From positions 19,689,406 through 19,753,405 of the forward strand of contig OZ020514.1 in NCBI GenBank assembly GCA_963971425.1: a DNA stretch of 64,000 nucleotides, in the 5' to 3' direction. Made by a program: the position numbers and the translations under genes. The DNA comes from Bryoerythrophyllum caledonicum (taxonomy: Eukaryota > Streptophyta > Bryopsida > Pottiales > Pottiaceae). Each line of letters begins with the position of its first letter. The first letter of the stretch is position 1. The notes below the pieces were generated by a model that did no database searches, was not told the origin of the DNA, and worked only from the letters and a program-made list of their open reading frames with translations. Positions 33,201 to 43,678 of the stretch are shown one piece after another.

Positions 33201-36130
33201 CACGGAATAAAAAATATTTTCAGGTTAAGAATGGTTATTTACCGAGAATGCGTTAGATTGAGGACGAACATACAGTTGGGGGGCTGGTTTACCGAACTCA
33301 AACCACTTCACTCTGCACGTCTGCAGCTGCTCAGTGAAACTCTGCTCCTTCCGCAAACCCGTCAGATCTTGGTTAAGAGCGCGCGAGAGCTGTAGCAGGG
33401 TCATGTCTTTGGGGTCCGGTTTTGTCCAAACCGGGATGATAGAGAAGTGGGAGATCTCTTCGAGCGTCCACGTTGCTGGCAATTCGTGTGACAGAACCTT
33501 GTGCGCCACCACAGTATGCTGACCTCCGATAATGTAAAAGTGTGTCGAGTCCCTCAGGCAGTCCTCCTTCGTCGGCTTGGTCGCGAAAAACTCTACCTTA
33601 CTTCCTTCAGGTTTCTTCTTCAGTGGCAGGACTCGAATGTGAATCTCAGGTGCCGTGGCTTTCGAAGATACGCGAACTGCGTTGATAATTCCTTCAAGCC
33701 GTTCTTTCTGGATGCCCCTATATACTAATCCTCCAGGGGGGGCCCGGTGCAGCTTATCGAAATGAACGAGCTTCACGACATCCTTCTTCGTGTCAGGGTC
33801 TTCTACTGTCAAAGGCTTATTATTGTGTATGTAAACGTTTTTGAACGCGTCGTCGAGTACCTTACCAATTGCTTCCACTTCAGTCCGCTTCATTTTGGTG
33901 AGGTCAGCCTGTGTGAAGTTCAGGCACCTTTCGATCGCGAGGCCAGGCTCATCGGCCTTCGCTTTCTTCCCCTTCTCCGCCCGCGATGAAGAACCTGGGG
34001 TCGAAGTCTTCAAGGTGGTCTTGCGTTTTCTTGCCAAGGTCGATGCTGGTGTCAGAGACAGATTGGGAGTTGCGTCTTGAACGGGCATTCGGGACTTCTC
34101 TTGTGCTTCAGCCATCCACTTCCACTGCTCATTCACGTACTCCGGATACCACGTATCACCCGTTGGAGGGGCAAATAAAAAGTTCTCACTCTGGCAGGTC
34201 TCCACCATCTCATCCGAAATCTTAGATGATTCAAGGATCAAGCCGTATATATGTGGCTCGGTGGAGGAGTCCACGTTCTCCTGGACGATAACGAGACTGA
34301 CCTCGTCATCAAGACCCTGCAACTCGAGAACCTGGAGACCAATGTCGGGGTGACCCTGTTTGCCAATCCGAAGCTGAGGGACGAATTCCCAGGCACCGTC
34401 AGGGGTTTTAATGAGCTTGATGCCCCACTGGGTTATGCTCTTTCGGCAATTGTATACGTAGCCGACATTGTGTATCCCTCTGTAGACAAACTCAGGGAGC
34501 CAATACTCTACAAATGCCCCAAGTTTCCCGGGTCGACATTCAGTCGGAAGTGTGGTTGTCCACGAATCCCTGCAAGATGATTTTGAAAGAACACGCAGGT
34601 AGTTTAGAATCGATGCAATTGTCTGGTCAATAACAAGAATCCGAAACAAAATCACCTGACAAGTTCCTAGATGTTGAAACCATGAATCGTGCTTCCAAAT
34701 CTGTATCACAGTGCCATCAGGGGACAATACCCGGAGATCTCCGGCTGATTTGGGGAAGTCGAGTGCATCCGACAAGGAACGAATCCTGGCTGCTTTGACG
34801 GGTCTATTTCTGACCTGAACCGGAGATCTCCGGTTAATGACCCCTCAACGCGAATTTCCACTGTTTCGATACGTCCGGAGATCTCCGGCTGCTTTCGAGA
34901 ATAACTAACGCCTGTATAGGGAATACATATTCATCTGATCGCTACATCATCCGGAGAACTCCGGCTGATTACTGGAACTCCGTATTTTCAGCCGGAGATC
35001 TCCGGCAGAAGCACGTACGGCACTTCGAAGCACTAATCGGATCATATCAGGACTCGAATATTTACATTCATTTACAGAGAGGTTTGCCGTGTAACTCTTG
35101 AAGTTTGACATACTTAAATAACAAGTTACATAATTGAGAACATAAATATATGTATCAAATGAGCTCACACAATTCTGTTATAGCTCGACCTTACACACTA
35201 GAAGAAGAATCCGCTAATGTTTCGATGGAACGCCAAATTTGACGACTCTACATGAATTTAACTATATACATTGAATCGAACTAGACTCGACAGACTCAGT
35301 GAAGAAAAACACATTCAAACATTCCTGGAATTCCAAAATCATTCGCATATTCATGAATAGATATACAAATATGTTCACGGGACAACAAAAAACCAATCGA
35401 CTATAGCCAAACAGACAACTGAATTCTAGTACGCAATTTTTGAGGTTTTTCAAAATCATTCAAGTGTTCGTCCACTCCGAAATTAGAACTAATTCGGAAC
35501 TCACTCAAAAAAAGGAAACCCACCTGGTCGCCCGGACTGAGCATAAACAGTTCGATTGTGTATACTTACCGGTTTCCATCCCATGCAATCTCATCCGACG
35601 TCGCTGCTGTAGTCGCCATTTTGCAATCTCCTCCAGTAACTGCTCTGGATTAAAGCGTATACACAACTCTGCACTACATAAGCATTCAACAACTCAGAAC
35701 GACAAACTATACAATCTCTCAAATGCCCTAGAATGTATGGTCCAGTTCTGACATACAGGAATTCGGTGGAATAAATTTCAACACTGCATAAATTGCTCAA
35801 TTACGGCCCTTCGAAACTGAATGCACAGAACACTATAACCCTAAATCCTAAATCCTTCTATTTCGCTCAAACGATTATCAAGATCAGTACTATTCGACTC
35901 TCTCGAACCCTAATGAAGCTTACCGAACCCTACACCTGCTCCAATGACGATTCTATGAAGTCCTGTGCAAATTCAACTGAAATTTCACTGAAAGCCATTT
36001 TTGAGACTTTACATACCTCTTCACTTGCTGAATCGGCGCACCCGTACGTCGTGGTCGTTCGTGTTGACGCCACCCTCAACCGCAACGTCGTTCACTCTTG
36101 GTTGCTGAACCTAGGCGCTCTTCAACTCTC
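29548..36130 (-). CDS. ParB-like/FCP1-like fusion protein gene, copy A (multi-exon)
   Basis: Proposed coding exons on the minus strand are 34,569-33,243; 33,118-31,760; 31,655-31,440; 31,216-30,599; 30,502-30,391; and 30,221-29,548. Every junction is GT-AG and the phases agree (0,0,0,0,1), giving one chain of about 1,434 residues. Small upstream exons are likely at 35,668-35,570 and 34,700-34,656, and a 5' leader ends at 36,017. The ParB-like motif HFYIIGGQHTVVAHKVL lies in the first large exon, after an STPGSSSRAEKGKKAKAD linker. The last exon is FCP1/NIF-like. The second large exon has one in-frame stop (about 32,610) that copy B lacks at that place. Every intron holds a perfect or altered CCGGAGATCTCCGG. 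The join to the 5' exons is unresolved (phase mismatch). The protein is probably nuclear because of the Lys-rich linker; its role is unknown. Confidence 0.6.
30599..31216 (-). CDS. Proline/serine-rich linker exon (copy A)
   Basis: 206 codons of low-complexity, probably disordered text: Ser/Asp-rich start (TTDATMLDVDVRNEPSSSA), RRRPSQMETNSHSDRQRSPP, then SPPRSPPRSHGQLAQKEKKK and VPKVPPPPPTVRTRAQKDK. The last part is basic and could be a nuclear-localisation region. A CGGGAGATCTCCGG near-site (30,869) lies inside this exon and is read as APGDLPLD. In copy B a retroelement has inserted into the same exon. Confidence 0.55.
31760..33118 (-). CDS. Second large exon, unknown domain (copy A)
   Basis: After TFQRQVVPTVFTHLGKTD comes a 453-codon exon with a charged, helical middle (ANREKRVRAMKNELMLKYKS) and a C-terminal part rich in strands (VKLWATHVVYYFPHPGDGF, YCVFLYEYDSSEMPAQSFK, GMVVVNVHGGPHITYLGL). 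The same text is found in copy B with mostly conservative differences, so it was protein-coding when the copies split. No family recognised. It holds one in-frame stop near 32,610 in this copy. The exon ends at donor CTTG|GTAAGCAAG. Confidence 0.6.
33243..34569 (-). CDS. Exon with ParB-like domain (copy A)
   Basis: This exon is flanked by acceptor ATCTTGCAG and donor TCTCG|GTAAATAA; both sites are conserved in copy B. It starts DSWTTTLPTECRPGKLG. A basic Ser/Thr-rich linker runs to about residue 220, then a helical segment (NFTQADLTKMKRTEVEAIGK). Then comes the ParB-like core: QKERLEGIINAV, strands IHIRVLPLKK, FYIIGGQHTVVAHKVL, ISHFSIIPVWTK and a helix LLQLSRALNQDLTGLRKEQS. ParB/sulfiredoxin folds use G-x-H/R for nucleotide or substrate binding. 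In bacteria, ParB is a CTP-dependent clamp that loads at palindromic parS sites. The assignment is by motif only. Confidence 0.55.
34731..35005. repeat. Cluster of five CCGGAGATCTCCGG sites (copy A leader)
   Basis: Sites start at 34,731, 34,820, 34,875, 34,951 (one change) and 34,992. Copy B has a matching cluster (61,500-61,816) with similar spacing. The cluster lies just upstream of the first large ParB exon, within the presumed 5' introns of the minus-strand gene. Dense palindromes here suggest binding by a protein encoded by the element; this is inference. Confidence 0.85.
35570..35668 (-). CDS. Probable small 5' exon of the ParB-FCP1 gene (copy A)
   Basis: Between acceptor AGTGCAG and donor AACCG|GTAAGT the frame reads LCIRFNPEQLLEEIAKWRLQ then QRRRMRLHGMET. 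Copy B (about 62,395-62,495) keeps IRFDPEE-LEEVGKWRLELERRMRLHGKET, with differences mainly at third positions and conservative residues, as expected for coding sequence. It is a helical, basic segment. A further 45-bp exon at 34,700-34,656 (LEARFMVSTSRNLS) is also kept in copy B. The link from it to the next exon is not in phase by my reading. Confidence 0.5.
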
Positions 36131-36556
36131 TTCCTAACGCATTCGCTCTCTTTCAGTCCTACTCTCTGACCTTCAGTCCATATCCAGTTAACAACCTCTC
36201 CACGGCACGCTCAACGTCCCTCACATAAATCAACACTCACCTCGCACACCAACGGCCTCTCACAGCGCATACGAAACTAACCTAATGCGTCGACGCCGAC
36301 TCCGCAAACCAAGAAAGAAAACCCCTCCCGCCACTTCCGCTCACTACCTTCGACATTACGAAGACAAAAGCCAAAAAAATCCAGAAATGGTTCATTCTTG
36401 GAGTTCCCAAAACCCAAAGAGGACAAGTTGGACGGCTCAAGGGTGTGACGGCTCATGATGACAGTGGGTGAAGTTAAAAATCAGCTGAAATGACGTACAT
36501 GTACAACGTGTCCATTTCACAATCATGACATTGTCAATGTCGTGAGCATGCGTGAG

Positions 36557-36690
36557 AAGACGTATTGATACCCGGTTTCATGGGTATTACATATGACTAT
36601 AATAGATACTCGGGTTCACCGGGTATTAGAGTAATAATTATACTTGAATTTAAAACGACATTAGTGGAAAAGCTGAATCTCCCTTTCCGT
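36557..36690. promoter_or_regulatory. Conserved inverted-repeat block upstream of the ParB-FCP1 gene (copy A)
   Basis: GATACCCGG at about 36,568 and CCGGGTATTAG at about 36,620 form inverted arms, with a second partial arm TACTCGGG between. The block is retained almost unchanged before the CT-rich repeat in copy B (63,427-63,520). It lies upstream of the gene on its strand, so a regulatory or element-end role is possible. No TATA box can be assigned with confidence. Confidence 0.45.
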
Positions 36691-37925
36691 TACTCTCCCT
36701 CCCTTCTTTCCCTCACTTGTTTTTCTTATTTTTGTTCTACTCTCCCCTCCTTCTCCATCTCCATCTTTTTTTTAATCTTGATTCTAATATTTTTTAGACT
36801 CCCCGTGAGTTCAATAATTACACATTCTTAAATTAACTTACCACTCTAAAAAAATCCCTTACTCTCCCTCTCTTACTCTTCCTCTCTCTTACTCTCCCTC
36901 CCCATCTCTTTTTTACATTTTATTTTATTTTTAGATTCACCTTATTACATATTCTAAAAATTTAAACCACTCTAAAAGTAATTCTCTCAAGTCTCTCTCT
37001 CTCTTACTCTCCCTCCCTTACTCTCCCTCCTACATGTTTATTTATTTATTTTAGTTTTACTCTCCCTTCCTTCTCAATCTCCATCCTTAGTTAATAATAT
37101 TGAACTATTGTAATAATATTTTTTAACTATCCTATTCTTTCCCTCACTTGTTTTTCTTATTTTTGTTTTACTCTCCCCTCCTTCTCCATCTCCATCTCTT
37201 TTTTAATCTTGATTCTAATATTTTTTAGACTCCCCGTGATTTCAATAATTACACATTCTATAATTAACTTACTACTCTAAGAGAATCCCTTACTCTCCCT
37301 ATTTTACTCTTCCTCGCCCTTACTCTCCCTCCCCATCTCTTTTTTACATTTGATTTTCTTTTTAGATTCCCCTTATTACATATTCTAAAAATATAAACTA
37401 CTCTAAAAATAAATCCCTCAAGTCTCTCTCTCTTACTGTCCTTTATGTCCCTTCTTTACTCTCCCTCCTACTTGTTTTTTACTTATTTTAGTTTTACTCT
37501 GCCCACCTTCTCCATCTCCATCTCTATTTTACTTTTGAATTTTTAAATTTTTGGATTTCTCCTTATTTCAATAAATTCACATTCTAAAAATAATGAACTA
37601 CTCTTTAAAACAATCCCGCACTCTTCCTCGCCTACTCTCCCTAGTATCCCTTACTTTCCCTATCCCTTACTCTCCCTCATTTACTCTCCCTATCCCTTAC
37701 TCTCCCTCTCCATCTCTTTTTTACATTTTATTTTATTTTTAGATTCCTCTTATTACATATTCTAAAAATATAAACTACTCTAAAAGTAAATCCCTCAAGT
37801 CTCTCCCTCCCTCCCTAACTCTCCCTCATACTTGTTTATTTATTTATTTTAGTTTTACTCTCCCTATTTTATCTCAATCTCCATCCTTAGTTAATAATAT
37901 TGAACTATTGTAATAGTATTTTTTT
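36690..37925. repeat. CT-rich tandem modules (TACTCTCCCTCCC family), about 2.5 units
   Basis: A module of roughly 440-480 bp that contains TTACTCTCCCTC runs, TTCTCCATCTCCATCT, TTTTTAGATTCCCC and TTACACATTCT recurs starting near 36,690, 37,130 and 37,490. The same module begins after copy B at 63,540 and runs to the window end. The tract is strongly pyrimidine-biased on this strand and could form triplex or other unusual structures. No coding content. Confidence 0.8.
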
Positions 37926-38089
37926 TTCTATCCCATTGTATTACATTATTCAAATTAATGCATAGGTTTCAAATATATATTCATATTTTATGTAGATTGT
38001 TGTTACCTTTTTTCTTAAATACTTTGTGACATAAAAACTACATGAAAATGGTTGATTTAATGTGTTGCAAACCAAGCGCCAACTCCTAG
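37920..38089 (+). mobile_element. 3' end of a Helitron-like element
   Basis: It matches the last 170 bp of the element at 9,732-10,591 (ATTCATGCATAGGTT..., TTTATGTAGA, GTTGTTACTTTTT, ATACTACATTAAAATGGTT family) and ends CTAG at 38,086-38,089. A hairpin GTGTTGCAAACCAAGCGC precedes the end. It inserted into the CT-rich repeats, which resume after 38,300. Confidence 0.5.
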
Positions 38090-38299
38090 TCATACTACTA
38101 AAATCATAATTTGCGCAGTAAACCACGGAGTGAACTATCACGTAGTCAACCATGCAGTGAACTACAAAAACGCTACAATCAACTGCGTTGTCAACAATAT
38201 AGTGAACCATTCCACCTTTTACTTTTTAATACTTTTTAATATTATAAATACATAAAAATGGTTGGGCTAATGCATTGCAAAGCAAGCGCCAACAGCTAG
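38090..38299 (+). mobile_element. Short Helitron-like element (210 bp)
   Basis: It starts TCATACTACTAAAATCATAA right after the CTAG of the previous end and itself ends CAACAGCTAG, with GCATTGCAAAGCAAGCGC before it. Almost the same length and layout as 9,523-9,731, including GCGCAGTAAACC-type internal units. The T after CTAG fits Helitron targets. No genes. Confidence 0.6.
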
Positions 38300-38569
38300 T
38301 CTACTCTAAAATTAAATCCATTACCCTCCTTCTCTTCTTTATTCTCTCTCTAAATAAATTATAATGTATCAAAATAAATAGTTATTGTTCAATTCTCGCT
38401 AAATTTCCTTACACTCTATAGTATCCAGGATTTTTTTAAAAGTTATGGTTATCGATGAACTTAAGGTTATAGTTCATAGTTATAAAATATTTTTAATTTA
38501 TACATTTATAGGTGATATAAGCCCTCAACCTTCATGAACTCAGACCCCTCCACGGTGAACCGTGAACCC

Positions 38570-38755
38570 TGAATCCTTAACCCTAAACCCTAAAACCGTG
38601 AACTAGAAACCGTGAACCCTAAACCCTACACCGTGAAAACCATGAACCCTAAAACCTAAACCCTAAAACCCTAAACCCTAAACCCTAAACCGGACACATT
38701 AAACCCTAAACCCTAAAACCCTAAAACCCTAAACCCTAAAACCCTGATGCACAAT
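38570..38755. repeat. Interstitial telomere-like repeat (CCCTAAA/CCCTAAAA)
   Basis: About 20 near-tandem units of CCCTAAA or CCCTAAAA, interrupted by CGTGAA and CCGGACACATTAA spacers. CCCTAAA is the plant-type telomere repeat. The array is impure and lies between repeats, so it is internal rather than a chromosome end. It may derive from telomere-healing or from insertion of such repeats. Confidence 0.85.
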
Positions 38756-38759
38756 CCAG

Positions 38760-39800
38760 CCTGAACACGGAAGCTGTACCCGAATTCATAGGACCGGGTT
38801 GTTGTACTTCTTAAAGCATCTGCTCAGTTATTTGTGCACGTTTCTTCTCAAGCATGCATATAACTTCTGTCGAACTAGGAAATATTGGAGATTATTCTAA
38901 TTGGTAACGAACGCGGATGTTCTACTTGAGTCTTGTATTGCTTGATGAACAATACTAGTAGGCAGCAGAGGGCCGTCTCTTTTCCTTGGGAAGGGTATAA
39001 TTTAATTAACAAAGGTGAGTACGAGAAGTCCTGTACGATTACAATTTACTGTGATTTAGTCTAAGACGTGATACGGCCCTAGTATATTCAAAGATACATC
39101 ATGGGGCATACTTCATCATCCGTTTTCAAATTTGCACCACTCTAGGAACTAGATGGTATCCTTACAATACGGTCATCCCATGAGTACGAGCCTTTCATTA
39201 TCATGAGTGGAATGTGGCCTCGGTCGTGGGCACGTCGAAGAATGCGCACAATCATGATGGTGTACAGCAATTAGTTTGAAGGAGCATGCATGCCCAAGAT
39301 TCGTTTCAAATTTGAGCGTCTGAATTTTCCCTCCACGAGGTGATGGAAAGGTGGATAAGAGTATCCTTCAACTCAGCTCTCATCCTTTTTTGCTATGGAT
39401 GTTTGAGATACTATGGGAGCTGAGCGAGTCAGTGACAGTGTTCGCTTGCGCGACATCGTGCTAGATAACTATAGGGAAACGAATCGACATTATTCCAGGA
39501 ATGTTAAGTATGTTCCCTCGTATAATTCCGTATTCGTTGGCTGTCTGTGAGGATTGGTGTAGATTGTGTTGCATTCTGTCCTCTGAGTCGATCGGGAGCT
39601 CTCGTGTAGAGATTTTTAAACTAATTCGTCTCCGAAGATACAGTCATAGCCCTGAAGCAGTAAATTTAGTCGACTCGAGTATATAGATGACGTAATTGCT
39701 TGGCGTGTGAATCCGAACTGTTAACCGGGTTTTGCAACTGTATCACACCGCCATACCCGCGAATATTTCGTACGGCTGTTGATTTGATCAAGGCCAAAAA
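38760..39800. other. Non-coding stretch before the transposase gene
   Basis: No recognisable domain in any frame. The base composition is closer to the transposase gene than to the AT-rich left part. It probably holds the upstream region of the transposase, but no core promoter could be named. Confidence 0.4.
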
Positions 39801-39806
39801 ACTCAA

Positions 39807-40016
39807 CCGGAGATCTCCGGCTGTTCATGCCGTGATATTCTGGATTCTACCAATCTCGCCCAGTAACCACGGTTTCACCCCTTGATTCCAGTGGCTGTTA
39901 GAATCATCGAAAGCAGGATTCCCGGAGATCTCCGGCTACTTCTGTTCTGTTCTCTCGTTTAATCAAACAAGAAGTCGTCGTTGTTGATCATTCTCCACTC
40001 TACCGGAGATCTCCGG
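39807..40016. repeat. Three perfect CCGGAGATCTCCGG sites upstream of the transposase
   Basis: Sites start at 39,807, 39,922 and 40,003, at 308, 193 and 112 bp before the proposed ATG. The last base pairs after each site are often CTG or CTA. Clusters at this place and before the ParB exon suggest binding in both leaders. Confidence 0.85.
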
Positions 40017-40114
40017 CTATCCCTGCCGACGATATTGAGGTTGGTCATCCAAATCGACACAACATACACACAATTTCTCATTCAGGACATCAGCCACCAA
40101 CCGAGAATCCACCG

Positions 40115-43100
40115 ATGCAGCATGGGACTATGTCTGACTCAGATTGGTGGGAGAGTGACTCAGAAGACCTTGCCATGGTCGCAGCTCAGTGCTCCGATTC
40201 TGGACATGTGAATTTCACGGAAGAAGATGATCCATCCCAGGAGTCTACTAGAAGATCGGAGGTCCTGTGGTCAAGAATGTCCGTGAACCTTATGAGGCCA
40301 GGTTCAGGCGAAATTGGAGAAGCGTCCGTTGTTGAGGTTCACCCCATGGGTCAATGGCTTGGAGTTGACATACCAGTCGGATCTAGTGAGTTCGTATTAC
40401 TTAGACCAATCGCCATAAGCCACGTGGCGGAAGAATTACCACTCATTCCTTTGCAACGCGGATACGATTCACTTATTCACACACTCCGGCGGACCGTTTT
40501 ATGGAGAAGGGCGGATGTCATGATTCCAACCGGAGATCTCCGGTCCGACGAGTCCCCATTCGTACCACGAGAGCGATGGGTTGGACTTCAAGTGCAGCGG
40601 TTGGACAGAGATGGGTTGGTGCTCTGCTCTGGGAGAATCATGGCCGCTTTCCCAGCAGATCATTTCCGAAGTGGATGTTTGGGAGAAGATAATATTGGTG
40701 TAACTGTCCTTGATGTTTTTGTGGGAGACACGGAGAGAATTATGAGTCATGAGTCGTGGCCCATTCGTGAATGTTGTTTTCCTTCCGGTCGTTCTTTGAA
40801 AAGCACAATTGATCATTTTGCATCCCTGCCTTTACAACAAGATTCTGGCGCTCATTTGGGGGGTCGTGCGAAGGAGCCATACCGCTTCATTTCCCGACAG
40901 CAAGACCTTAACAAGAAGGAATCCTTGTACACCAAGAGGACTACCGACGACGAAATTTGCAAAGTCAGCTCGGAAAGGTGCTGTCCCATACGATGCTGCC
41001 AGTATTTTCAACAATCCCAGACTCTTTCTAATAGACAGAAATTCTATGACAAATCCATTGAAGATAGAAAGGAGTATGCGATCTCGGTAGGCGGGCAGTT
41101 CCACTCCATTGATGGGGACCGGAAGAGAATGTACGTCACGCTCTTGGGAACGGAGGTCTGCTCCGTTGCATGGTACACGATCCATGGAATTCGGAAGTCC
41201 ACGTTTCACACGTACATCGCACATTTCAGTAGAGGAATCATTAATGCAACTCACGGTAACAAGGGCATCAAGCGCCCACGGCTTGCCACTATACAGGCGA
41301 TGGGCTCAATGACGTCGATTATTAATGACAACGCGGATCAAATGCCTCACCAAATGCGGAATGTCGGGAATGGTCGGATTGACACTCTCAAGTATCTTCC
41401 TGCGGGAAACAACTGGAAGCAAATTCGAGCCAGCGTCAATGATGTACGTTATCAGTCCCCGCATATTGCAATGGATTTGTACTCTCCTTGCTCCGTCGAC
41501 CGATGTCCAAGTATCTTAACCGGAGATCTCCGGCTGGGTCATCGTTGTTCTGCATTGACCTTCAATTGATTAACTCTGTACTTCGCACTGTCTGTTGGAT
41601 TGTACTTCTAAATTTTTCCTCTCACTCGGTTAATTTTTCATTTTGCAGACAAACGACTCCTACGATCTCCCTCCTGTAAGTCAGTCCACAGTTAGTAGGG
41701 TAAGGAAGGAATTCTTCGGGAATGTTGCTATTAAGCCGTCTGGAAGCACCTTCGTAAAATGCAGTACTTGCGATGAGTTCAATCAGTTCTTACTGACAAC
41801 TCCAAAGGGTATGCCCGCATACGAGCTCTTCTATAGCAACAGGCAAGCTCACTTGAATCACCAGCAATCATGCCGGAAGCTTTACGCGACATGGAGGGAG
41901 GAGTCGAAGGCGAAGCCGCTGACCTTTCTCTGTGTCATTCACGACAAGATGGACACTGCAAAGACGGCCCTTCCACGCATGTGGAGGACTACTAAGGCGA
42001 CATCTGGTCTCGGACAGCTTCCCGTGAATGTCACCGGAATGGTGGCTCACGGTCATGTCGACGGAGCGTATGCTCACTATGCTCCTGCTTTATGGCCTGG
42101 AGATTCGAACGCCACCATATCCTCTCTGGCAAAACTTTTTAGGCGGCTTGAGGGAGCACCATTACATGAGACGCGCGCGCTCTTCGAGCACCCTCCTCCA
42201 AACTCGATGTTCGCGGCGCTCATGAGGGGAAAGAGCAGGTGTGTCGACGCTTTAGAGCCCGTGGAGCCCAGTGCTTTTAAGGGACCGAAACCGTTGCCAC
42301 CAAAATTGTTTCTACAGCTCAACAACTCAGCGAAGGACAACAAGAACCAGTACTTGATGGCATTCTTATCACTGCTAAGTGCTCGAGGTGTTTTCAAGGA
42401 GATACAGGTTGGCTTCTTGGTTGTCGGACATACGCATGAAGATATTGATGCTTACTTTAGTCATCTATCGAAAGAACTGAAGAAAAGCAGTACATATATT
42501 CTAGCGGATTTGATGAAGGCATTCATGAAGTCACAGAAACTAGCCTTCATGCCGGAAGTTATCCAAGAGGTGGCCGACTTTAAATCTTACGTCGATGGCT
42601 TCTTATGCAGTGGGGCGGCACGTCTGGTGGGACTTAGTGATATGCATCTTTTCAAGTTCTACGTTGACAATGATGGTGTTCCGGTCATGAAGTTCAAGAA
42701 GTTTGCCGTTGACGCAGAGTGGTTGCCGATGAACAGAGAGCCGATAAAGCTCTGGAAGGTAGATGACAGCGGACGTCCCAAGCTTCCAACAGGCTCTCCG
42801 AAGCCCGTCCCTTTCAAGCCCATATGGGGTAATGAGGAGCAGAACCCGGTCGGAAACCAAGATGTTGCCAGAGACAAGGCCAGAAAAGCGACGGAGAACA
42901 AAAACTTCATTAAGACGGGGCTTCGGAAGTACGTTGACTACTGGGCGTCTGGAATGTCAAAGTGCGCAGGTTACGCAGACTCCATCCGCCCATACCTGCA
43001 GTACTGGAGGGACGTCATCGACGAGCTTGACAAGCCACTTCCACAGACGCCCTCTGAGCTCGAAGAGGGATTCTGGCCTGCCCATGATTGGAGAGGCCCT

Positions 43101-43586
43101 CATGAGGGAGGTGAAAATCCGCTAGGATCGCTTCCACAACCATTGGATGTCACCCCCGAAGATGAGGTTCTCGAGCCTTACTGTGGACCCACCAATGAAG
43201 CCCCAAAGTCCACATTTAATCCTTGGCGTGATATTCGTCTCGGGTCCTGGATTTTAGTTAGACCTAGTGATCCAGACATCTATCATGTCTGGCAGGGTAG
43301 AGCAGTTTCGGACGTCGTCAGGAATGAGGGTAATGTCAACCACGGAAAATTCCTCGTTAAGTATTGGGAGCCTGATAACAAGCAGAAGAATCTAAAGCGG
43401 AAGTACCAGGACTGTTGGGAAGCCACTTGGGTTCCGGACCAAAAGAAGCCTGTATGGTGTCATGTGAGTTCTGTTTTGTTTGCGACTTGGTCATACAAAG
43501 TTAACCAACTCACGAGATCCATTCCACGTAAAATGAAGGAAGCAGCGCTTGTGAACTTAGAGAAAGCGAATGCCGCTGACCCTTGA
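40115..43586 (+). CDS. DUF7869-type DNA transposase, two exons, looks whole
   Basis: Exon 1 is 40,115-41,443 and exon 2 is 41,649-43,586. The intron has donor GAT|GTACGT and acceptor TTTTGCAG, is in phase 0 and is 205 bp long. The product has about 1,088 residues. The N-terminal part is acidic (SDSDWWESDSEDLA), followed by a Cys-rich segment (CCPIRCCQYF), a helical stretch and CSTCDEFNQF. The presumed RNase H-like core has VIHDKMDTAKTALPRM, LFLQLNNSAKDNKNQYL and VGHTHEDIDAYFSHL. Family members usually read LDN where this has LNN, so one predicted catalytic Asp is Asn. The C-terminus carries W-rich text (IYHVWQGRAVSDV, YQDCWEATWVPD). It presumably moves the element by cut and paste. The start was chosen as the first ATG of the long frame. 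Exon 1 includes one palindrome (40,530) read as TGDLRS. Confidence 0.75.
41444..41648 (+). other. Intron of the transposase gene, containing a palindrome site
   Basis: GTACGT...TTTTGCAG. A perfect CCGGAGATCTCCGG sits at 41,520-41,533. Reading through the intron would add about 40 codons and then stop, whereas splicing restores the frame TNDSYDLPPVSQSTVSRV, which aligns with the decayed homologue at 13.6 kb. Confidence 0.7.
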
Positions 43587-43678
43587 TTCGGTGATCAGTC
43601 CCAATACCTAAAATTCTGTTGTGTGAAGTTCTGTTTCTGAAAAATCTCGTCGAGTCTCTTTGTCCTCACGGAGGAGCA

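Noticed and set aside
33243-34569. Bacterial contamination or transfer as explanation for the ParB-like domain
   Set aside because: The exon has eukaryotic splice sites conserved in two copies and is joined in phase to other exons.
33165-34580. Many plus-strand frames of 60-110 codons opposite the ParB exon
   Set aside because: They are antisense shadows of the well-supported minus-strand coding exon, which is conserved in copy B.
36557-36690. The GATACCCGG block as the terminal inverted repeat of the element
   Set aside because: Homology between copies A and B runs on past it into the CT-rich repeats, and no inverted partner was found at the other side.
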